Assembly (NCBI GenBank): GCA_963834405.1
Contig: CAWIBX010000004.1
Coordinates: forward strand, 62,001-126,000
DNA: 64,000 bases
Source: Bog-473 sp963834405
GTDB lineage: Bacteria; Actinomycetota; Acidimicrobiia; Acidimicrobiales; RAAP-2
Reading direction: 5' to 3'
Under the pieces are notes generated by a model that was given only the letters and a program-made list of their open reading frames with translations, ran no database searches and had not been told where the DNA came from. Position 1 is the stretch's first letter, and every line of letters begins with the position of its first letter. A program made the position numbers and the translations under genes. Below are positions 59,379 to 64,000 of the stretch, piece after piece.

Positions 59379-59954
59379 TCAGCGGGCGAGGCGCCTCACT
59401 ATGCCCTCGACCAGGGAGGCGAGAAGGGGTCCCTGCGACGGGAAGGTGACCAGCCGGTCCAGCTCTTCGTGCGCGGCCCGCACGGCCGCGTCGGCGGAGA
59501 TGGACCGCGGCCTGACGCGCAACGCGAGGAGCGTGGCGAGCTCGGCGTAGGTGTCGACGAGGCGCCGCCGTGCGTCCGGCGAGCCCGCGACGGCCAACGG
59601 GAGGAGCCGCTCCTCCTCGTCACGGGTCATCGGGGCCGGGCCCTCGCCGGCGAAGGCCTCTTCCACCGCCGACACCATCGCGCTCCGCCCCAGGTGCACG
59701 GGCGGGCTGTGCGCGGGCACGGCGAGCACCGTGTGCGGCCCGATCCGGTCCAACGCACCACCCGAGCCGAGTGCCCAACCGCTGAGGAGGTCAAGGACGC
59801 GCCGCTCGTCTGCTTCTGTCGTGCGGACGAGGACGAGGACCGGGATCCCCGCCCCCAACATCGCCGTCACGGTCTTCAGCTCGCCGAAGGCCCTGAGCAC
59901 GACAAGGCGAGGCAGGCGCTCGCTCGGGACGGGGCCGACGGCCTCGGCTTCCAC
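59379..59954 (-). CDS. SepF-like domain joined to a sigma-70-like helical segment
   Basis: 191 residues. Residues 15-80 match the SepF core (RLVVLRAFGELKTVTAML, PVLVLVRTTEADERRVLDLL, SGGALDRIGPHTVLAVP), the domain that anchors FtsZ in Gram-positives. Residues 110-170 (EEERLLPLAVAGSPDARRRL, VDTYAELATLLALRVRPRSI) resemble the first helices of sigma-70 region 2, but lack the -10 recognition part. The N-terminal membrane-binding helix of canonical SepF is missing. GTG 59954 is 6 nt after TACGCT. Both domain calls are by pattern and need a profile search. Confidence 0.7.
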   Translation of the reverse strand: MEAEAVGPVPSERLPRLVVLRAFGELKTVTAMLGAGIPVLVLVRTTEADERRVLDLLSGWALGSGGALDRIGPHTVLAVPAHSPPVHLGRSAMVSAVEEAFAGEGPAPMTRDEEERLLPLAVAGSPDARRRLVDTYAELATLLALRVRPRSISADAAVRAAHEELDRLVTFPSQGPLLASLVEGIVRRLAR

Positions 59955-59960
59955 ACGGAC

Positions 59961-59966
59961 AGCGTA
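59961..59966 (-). promoter_or_regulatory. -10 box of the SepF-like gene
   Basis: TACGCT on the minus strand, 6 nt before GTG 59954. Confidence 0.4.
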
Positions 59967-60074
59967 CCGAGGGCGTGGCGCCGGCTCGAAGTCCTTCACC
60001 GGGCGATGGCCACTCGCCGGTGGCACAATCTCGCGCCGCCTACGGAACACCTGCACGAGAAGAGGGCGATCACC

Positions 60075-61172
60075 ATGACGTTCGTTCCCTACGACCGGCC
60101 GGTACGGGCCGCCTTCATCGGCCTGGGCCGCATCTACGACCTGAACGTCCGCGCCTACATGGACAACCCGGACGTCGAGGTGGTGGCCCTCGTCGACCCC
60201 GATCCGCAGCGGCGCGCCCAACGACAAGCCGATTGGCCCGCCGCACGCACCTTCAGCTCGGCCGCCGAGCTCGCGTCGAGTGGCCTGGAGGTCGATGCGG
60301 CCGAGGTCCTGCTCCCGATCCCGCTCCACCCCGACGGCGTCTGTGAAATGCTCGGCTACGGCTGGCACCTGAACCTGCAGAAGCCGATGTGCAGTGACTT
60401 GGCAGAGGCCCATCGGATGCTCGAGTCGGTGCGCGCGCACGACCGCGTGCTGCGGGTGATGGAGAACTACCTCTTCTACGAGCCGCTCCGGAGGCTGAAG
60501 GAGACGGTCGAGTCCGGGGCGCTGGGCACGGTGAGCGGCTACCACCTGAAGATGGTGGGCAGCGGCCGCGGGGGCTGGGACGTGCCCCAGTCCAGCTACG
60601 AGTGGCAGTTCGCCCAGATGCGCCGGGGCAGGGGCATCCTGGTGTTCGACGACGGCTGGCACAAGCTGTCCACGGCCCTGTGGCTCTTCGGCCCGCTGCG
60701 GGAGGTGCGGGCGTGGGTGGGCGGCACCGAGGTCGCGCCCGGCGTGGAGGTCGACGCGCCCACCACCATCGTCTGGGAGCACAGGAACGGGGTCCGCGGC
60801 GTGTGGGACATCACCCTGGCCCCCGACATGTACCTGCGGTCCGACTACTACACGAACGACGAACGCTGGGAGGTCACGGGACGTCGCGGTTACTCACGCG
60901 TGAACCGGTGCACCGGCCGGGGCATTCAGCAACCGAGCCTCGAGACCTACGCCGACGGTGAAATTCGGGCCTACCACGCCCTCGACGACGACTGGGCGAG
61001 CAGCTTCAGGGACTCCGGTCAACACTGGCTGCGCTGGCTGCGCACCGGCGAGGGACCATTGTGGTGGAGCGCCGACGAGGCCGTCGACGTGCTGCGCTTT
61101 GCCCTGGCCGTCTACGCCAGCGGCGCGCGGGGCGGCGTGGGCGTCGACCCGGTGTCCGTGCAGGAGGGGTGA
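60075..61172 (+). CDS. Gfo/Idh/MocA family oxidoreductase
   Basis: 365 residues. Rossmann domain at the N-terminus (AAFIGLGRIYDLNVRAY, VALVDPD), the lysine of the EKP-type motif in LNLQKPMCSD, and a C-terminal alpha/beta substrate domain (GRGILVFDDGWHKLSTALWL). It uses NAD(P) on a sugar-like or related substrate that cannot be named. ATG 60075 follows AGAGGG. It is divergent from the SepF-like gene, with a 120-nt spacer. Confidence 0.9.
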   Translation: MTFVPYDRPVRAAFIGLGRIYDLNVRAYMDNPDVEVVALVDPDPQRRAQRQADWPAARTFSSAAELASSGLEVDAAEVLLPIPLHPDGVCEMLGYGWHLNLQKPMCSDLAEAHRMLESVRAHDRVLRVMENYLFYEPLRRLKETVESGALGTVSGYHLKMVGSGRGGWDVPQSSYEWQFAQMRRGRGILVFDDGWHKLSTALWLFGPLREVRAWVGGTEVAPGVEVDAPTTIVWEHRNGVRGVWDITLAPDMYLRSDYYTNDERWEVTGRRGYSRVNRCTGRGIQQPSLETYADGEIRAYHALDDDWASSFRDSGQHWLRWLRTGEGPLWWSADEAVDVLRFALAVYASGARGGVGVDPVSVQEG

Positions 61173-61188
61173 CCCTGCGGCCGGGTCA
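61170..61188. terminator. Hairpin between convergent genes
   Basis: TGACCC, 7-nt loop, GGGTCA overlapping the oxidoreductase stop and adjacent to the stop of the convergent secreted-protein gene. It is a possible bidirectional terminator without a T tract. Confidence 0.35.
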
Positions 61189-62157
61189 GTGTGTGATCGC
61201 CGACACCCACTCCAGGCTGTCCTGACCGGTGACGGCGGACACGGCGCCGAGCGTCTGAGCCACCGCGTCCTGGGGCGGGTCGGTGCCGGCCGCATCGGTC
61301 ATCACGCCGTAGACGGTGACGTCCTCGCCGTAGCTCTCCTTGGCGAAGGCCACCAGATCGGCCCACTCCGTGATCTGGCTGGCGTTGTACACCTCGGGCA
61401 TGGCGACGTTCGGCGCGAAACCGTTGGCCACTTGCAGAAGCTGATCCTCGGACCAGATGCCCGGATCCGCTGAGCCGTAGTCCACCATCGGCGGGTAGCT
61501 ACCGCCCACCGATTCTGCGTAACCCTGCATGACGTCGTACGTGTTGTCGTATGCGGGGTCGAATGCCGGCTCGGCGTCGTCTCCGGCCGCGACGCGGACG
61601 GTGTCGGTATATCCGTTCTCGGAGGCGTACTCGGCCGACCAGGCACCGAGCTGTTGCACGACGGCTGCGAGCTTTTGCCCCCACCTGACGTAGTTCCGGG
61701 GTTCGTCGGGGCAACCGCACACGACTGATCCGCAAGGCTGGTCCACACCGCAGCTGTTGTTCGTTCCGACGGCGACGTCGAGCGTCGTGCCGGCGGGGGC
61801 GTAGTTGTAGTAGCCCATGATGTAGTTCTCGACGCCTTGGCTGATCGCTGCGAAGGAGAGAAAGCTGCCCTCGAAGCTGTCCATGCCGTCGGTCGTGCCG
61901 TCCGAGGCGGGTCGCCCGAAGTCCAGGACCGCGATCCCTTGGGCCCCGGCCAGACCCGCCTGCTCACCTTGGAGGTACAGAGCCTGCCCCCACGCGCCCT
62001 GCTCGTAGTAAGAGACGGTCGGCGTTCCGTCCGCCGCGGTGGCGGCGCCGGCGCTCGTCAGTGGTACGAGGAACGGACTCGCCGACACGAGGACGAACAC
62101 GCCCCGGCGCGCCCGCGCCCGACTCCGCCCACGAATAGACCGTCCGACACCGGTCAC
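61186..62157 (-). CDS. Secreted protein of unknown function
   Basis: 323 residues. A basic, Arg-rich N-terminus and hydrophobic core (GVFVLVSASPFLVPLTSAGA) form a signal peptide with likely cleavage near residue 38-42. The mature part is acidic and aromatic-rich with four closely spaced cysteines (NSCGVDQPCGSVVCGCPDE) that may form disulphides. Segments such as GIAVLDFG and VYGVMTD recall TIM-barrel glycoside-hydrolase-like proteins, but I cannot name a family. The DNA looks less GC-rich than its neighbours. GTG 62157 follows TAACTT by 8 nt. Confidence 0.7.
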   Translation of the reverse strand: MTGVGRSIRGRSRARARRGVFVLVSASPFLVPLTSAGAATAADGTPTVSYYEQGAWGQALYLQGEQAGLAGAQGIAVLDFGRPASDGTTDGMDSFEGSFLSFAAISQGVENYIMGYYNYAPAGTTLDVAVGTNNSCGVDQPCGSVVCGCPDEPRNYVRWGQKLAAVVQQLGAWSAEYASENGYTDTVRVAAGDDAEPAFDPAYDNTYDVMQGYAESVGGSYPPMVDYGSADPGIWSEDQLLQVANGFAPNVAMPEVYNASQITEWADLVAFAKESYGEDVTVYGVMTDAAGTDPPQDAVAQTLGAVSAVTGQDSLEWVSAITH

Positions 62158-62165
62158 CGGGGAAA

Positions 62166-62171
62166 AAGTTA
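62166..62171 (-). promoter_or_regulatory. -10 box of the secreted-protein gene
   Basis: TAACTT on the minus strand, 8 nt before GTG 62157. The upstream 150 nt to rpmA contain a weak hairpin (CGCCG, 7-nt loop, CGGCG at 62290-62306) that may end the rplU-rpmA transcript. Confidence 0.35.
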
Positions 62172-62319
62172 TCCGCGCGTGTTGCCCGATGACCGAAGTT
62201 CTTCGATATCGCGACAGGTAGTGCCGCTACCCGAGTAGGCGACCGCTGCATGTTGTGACGCGGACGGTCGTGTCGTACCGGGGTTGCCGCGCCGAGCGTC
62301 CCGGCGTCGCGCCTGGCCC

Positions 62320-62571
62320 CTAGCTCGTGACGACGCTGACGAGCCGGCGGCCCCGCCGCTCGCCGTACTTCACGACGCCATCGGCGGTCGCGAACAGTGT
62401 GTCGTCGCCGCCGCGGCCGACGTTGGCGCCCGGATAGATCTTCGTGCCCCGCTGGCGCACCAGGATGGAGCCGGCCGTCACCGCCACCCCGTCGAACCTC
62501 TTGACGCCGAGGCGCTGGGCCGTCGAGTCGCGGCCGTTGCGGGTCGACCCGCCGCCCTTGGTCTTGGACAT
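62320..62571 (-). CDS. rpmA: 50S ribosomal protein L27
   Basis: 83 residues: MSKTKGGGSTRNGRDS, the ILVRQRGTKIYPG signature and GDDTLFATADGVVKY. No N-terminal cleavable extension as in Firmicutes is present when ATG 62571 is used. It follows rplU by 23 nt. The gene that normally follows, obg, is 8 kb away. Confidence 0.97.
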   Translation of the reverse strand: MSKTKGGGSTRNGRDSTAQRLGVKRFDGVAVTAGSILVRQRGTKIYPGANVGRGGDDTLFATADGVVKYGERRGRRLVSVVTS

Positions 62572-62594
62572 GTCGGACTCCTCGGACTCCCCGG

Positions 62595-62909
62595 TTACCC
62601 GGCGGCCGTGATGGCCGTGATCTCCAGCGTGGCGTAGTGCTGGCGGTGGCCCCACCGGCGGCGCTGGTTGGATTTGGATTTGTACACCATGGCGTCGATC
62701 TTGGGGCCCTTCTCCTCGCCGACGACCTTGGCCGTGACGCTGGCCCCGGCCAGCTGCTCGGGGGTGGCGAGCACGCGGTCGCCGTCGACCACGAGGACCG
62801 GCTCCAGCTGGACCTCGGCGCCGACCTTCTGGCCCAGCAGCTCCACGCGGACGCGCTCGCCCTCGGCCACGCGCTCCTGCTTCCCTCCGGACCTGATCAC
62901 GGCATACAT
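62595..62909 (-). CDS. rplU: 50S ribosomal protein L21
   Basis: 104 residues: YAVIRSGGKQERVAEG, and the KSKSNQRRRWGHRQHYATLEI signature quoted as RRRWGHRQHY. ATG 62909 lies 9 nt after TAGGAT at 62919-62924, a possible near-leaderless promoter between the RNase E/G gene and rplU. Confidence 0.97.
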   Translation of the reverse strand: MYAVIRSGGKQERVAEGERVRVELLGQKVGAEVQLEPVLVVDGDRVLATPEQLAGASVTAKVVGEEKGPKIDAMVYKSKSNQRRRWGHRQHYATLEITAITAAG

Positions 62910-62929
62910 AAGAGGGAGATCCTAGCGCA

Positions 62930-64000
62930 CTAGCGCAGGACGGAATCGTCGAGGGTGACCCCCCGGCCGCCGCAGACCATGCATTCGGTGGACAGCGTCT
63001 CGAGCAGGCCCTCCGAGACCCGCTTGCGCGTCATCTCGACGAGGCCCAGCTCCGAGATGTCGAAGACCTGGGTCCGCGTCTTGTCCCGGGCCAGCGCGTT
63101 GCGCAGCGCCGCCGCCACCTTGTCCCGGTTCTCGCGGACCTCCATGTCGATGAAGTCGATGACGATGATGCCGCCGATGTCCCGCAGCCGGAGCTGGCGG
63201 GCCACCTCCTCGGCCGCCTCCAGGTTGTTGCGGAAGACGGTCTCCTCCAGGTTCGTCTTGCCCACGTTCTTGCCGGTGTTGACGTCAATGACGGTCAGCG
63301 CCTCGGTCCGCTCGATGATGAGCGATCCCCCCGACGGCAGCCACACCTTGCGGTCGAGCGCCTTGTGGAGCTGCTCGTGCACGTGGTAGCGCTCGAAGAT
63401 GGGGAGGCCCTCGACCTCCGGGTCGTAGTACTCCACCCGGTCGGCCAGGTCGGGGCTCACCGTCGTCACGTAGTCGCGCACCTGCTCGAACAGCGCCCGG
63501 TCGTCTATCACGACACCGCGGTACTCCGCGTTGAGTTCCTCGCGGAGGATGCGCACCGACAGCTCGGGTTCGCGGTAGAGCAGGCCCGGCTGGTCCGACT
63601 TCTTGGACTCGGCCTCAATGGCGTTCCACTGCTCCAGCAGCGAGGTCACGTCGCGCTGCAGCTCGTCCGCCGAAACGCCCTCCGCCGCCGTGCGCACGAT
63701 CATCCCGTGGCCGGCGGGCTTGACCTCGTCGATGATGCGCCGCAGCCGCCGGCGCTCGTTGTCGCCGAGGCGCTTGGAGATGCCGAAGGCGCTCGAGTTG
63801 GGCACCAGCACGGCGAAGCGCCCCGGCAGCGAGACCTCCTGGGTGAGGCGGGCGCCCTTGGCGCCGATCGGGTTCTTGGTGACCTGGCACAGGATGGTCT
63901 GCCCGGCCTTGAGCACGTCCTCTATCCGGGGCTGCGACGCCGTCCCGCCCCCGCCCTCGATGTCGTCCTTGTCGTAGCGCACGTCGCCCCGGTACAGGAC
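62930..64000 (-). CDS. rne: Ribonuclease E/G, N-terminus beyond the window
   Basis: Endoribonuclease of mRNA and rRNA processing. The visible 356 residues run from the S1 domain (ending LYRGDVRYDKD at the window edge) through the catalytic core (VIDVNTGKNVG, NNLEAAEEVARQLRLRDIGG, IVIDFIDM) to the zinc-link cysteines CMVCGGRG. It ends soon after, so the long unstructured C-terminal scaffold of E. coli RNase E is absent on that side. The gene continues to the right of 64000. The order rne-rplU-rpmA is typical. Confidence 0.95.
   Translation of the reverse strand, partial: VLYRGDVRYDKDDIEGGGGTASQPRIEDVLKAGQTILCQVTKNPIGAKGARLTQEVSLPGRFAVLVPNSSAFGISKRLGDNERRRLRRIIDEVKPAGHGMIVRTAAEGVSADELQRDVTSLLEQWNAIEAESKKSDQPGLLYREPELSVRILREELNAEYRGVVIDDRALFEQVRDYVTTVSPDLADRVEYYDPEVEGLPIFERYHVHEQLHKALDRKVWLPSGGSLIIERTEALTVIDVNTGKNVGKTNLEETVFRNNLEAAEEVARQLRLRDIGGIIVIDFIDMEVRENRDKVAAALRNALARDKTRTQVFDISELGLVEMTRKRVSEGLLETLSTECMVCGGRGVTLDDSVLR

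Noticed and set aside
943..62909. Many long open frames antisense to, or shifted within, the housekeeping genes
   Set aside because: At this GC content stops are rare, so long shadow frames arise by chance. They show Arg/Ala/Gly/His-biased composition and no family pattern, while the opposing frame encodes a conserved protein.

Overview
The window is a high-GC (about 70% by eye) bacterial chromosome segment, almost certainly from an actinomycete-like lineage. The best guess is class Acidimicrobiia (Actinomycetota). Grounds are the gene order (rimP-nusA-ylxR-infB-rbfA-truB-ribF-rpsO-pnp; rpsB-tsf-pyrH-frr-cdsA-dxr-rseP-ispG-proS), a class II DAHP synthase, an F420-type LLM oxidoreductase, an MtrAB/LpqB-like module, a long CdsA N-terminal extension, and many leaderless-type promoters. 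The lineage is inferred from memory of families, not from a search. No tRNA, rRNA, CRISPR array, transposase or phage gene was seen.

Layout. 1-942: end of an unrecognised, clearly lower-GC gene and a gene-poor spacer. 943-9052 (all leftward): RNase J, DapA, a diiron ferritin-like protein with its TetR regulator, a rhomboid protease, a second TetR, DapB and an M16 peptidase. 9049-19033: pnp, rpsO, ribF, truB, rbfA, infB, ylxR, nusA, rimP, a translation and RNA-decay superoperon. 19166-28829: proS, ispG, rseP, dxr, cdsA, frr, pyrH, tsf, rpsB, covering translation, MEP isoprenoids and phospholipid synthesis. 28994-30946: a methyltransferase and a XerC/D recombinase. 31042-35687 (rightward): an orphan solute-binding protein followed by a response regulator, a histidine kinase and a GerMN lipoprotein. 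35703-37822: rsfS, a 67-residue membrane protein, nadD and an F420 enzyme. 37855-40742: aroG overlapping a secreted six-repeat protein. 40751-47975: an accessory stretch with an ABC-2 exporter, a chloramphenicol-phosphotransferase-like kinase, a PH-domain membrane protein and small enzymes. 48205-54184: obg-proB-proA-moxR-VWA. 54196-62157: an accessory block with an amidohydrolase, a DtxR regulator, a frameshifted copper amine oxidase, a purine nucleoside phosphorylase, a SepF-like protein, an oxidoreductase and a secreted protein. 62320-64000: rpmA, rplU and the 3' part of an RNase E/G gene.

How the genes work together. Most of the window is housekeeping: ribosome parts and assembly (rpsO, rpsB, rplU, rpmA, rbfA, rimP, obg, rsfS), initiation and elongation factors, RNA decay (RNase J, PNPase, RNase E/G), lysine/diaminopimelate (dapA, dapB), proline (proA, proB), aromatic amino acids (aroG), FAD, NAD and isoprenoid synthesis. 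Genes are tightly packed, with fourteen 4-nt stop/start overlaps (13 NTGA and one ATAA).

Most notable observations. (1) A 143-bp segment is shared at about 97% identity, in the same reading frame, by the amidohydrolase gene and an unrelated PH-domain membrane protein gene 11.3 kb away. (2) Seventeen genes carry a TANNNT box 6-8 nt before the start codon, which predicts leaderless mRNAs; three of these boxes use the stop codon of the upstream gene. (3) A SepF-like domain is joined to a sigma-70-like helical segment. (4) Frameshifts split the copper amine oxidase and the CdsA N-terminal extension. (5) ylxR appears to start at an ATA codon.
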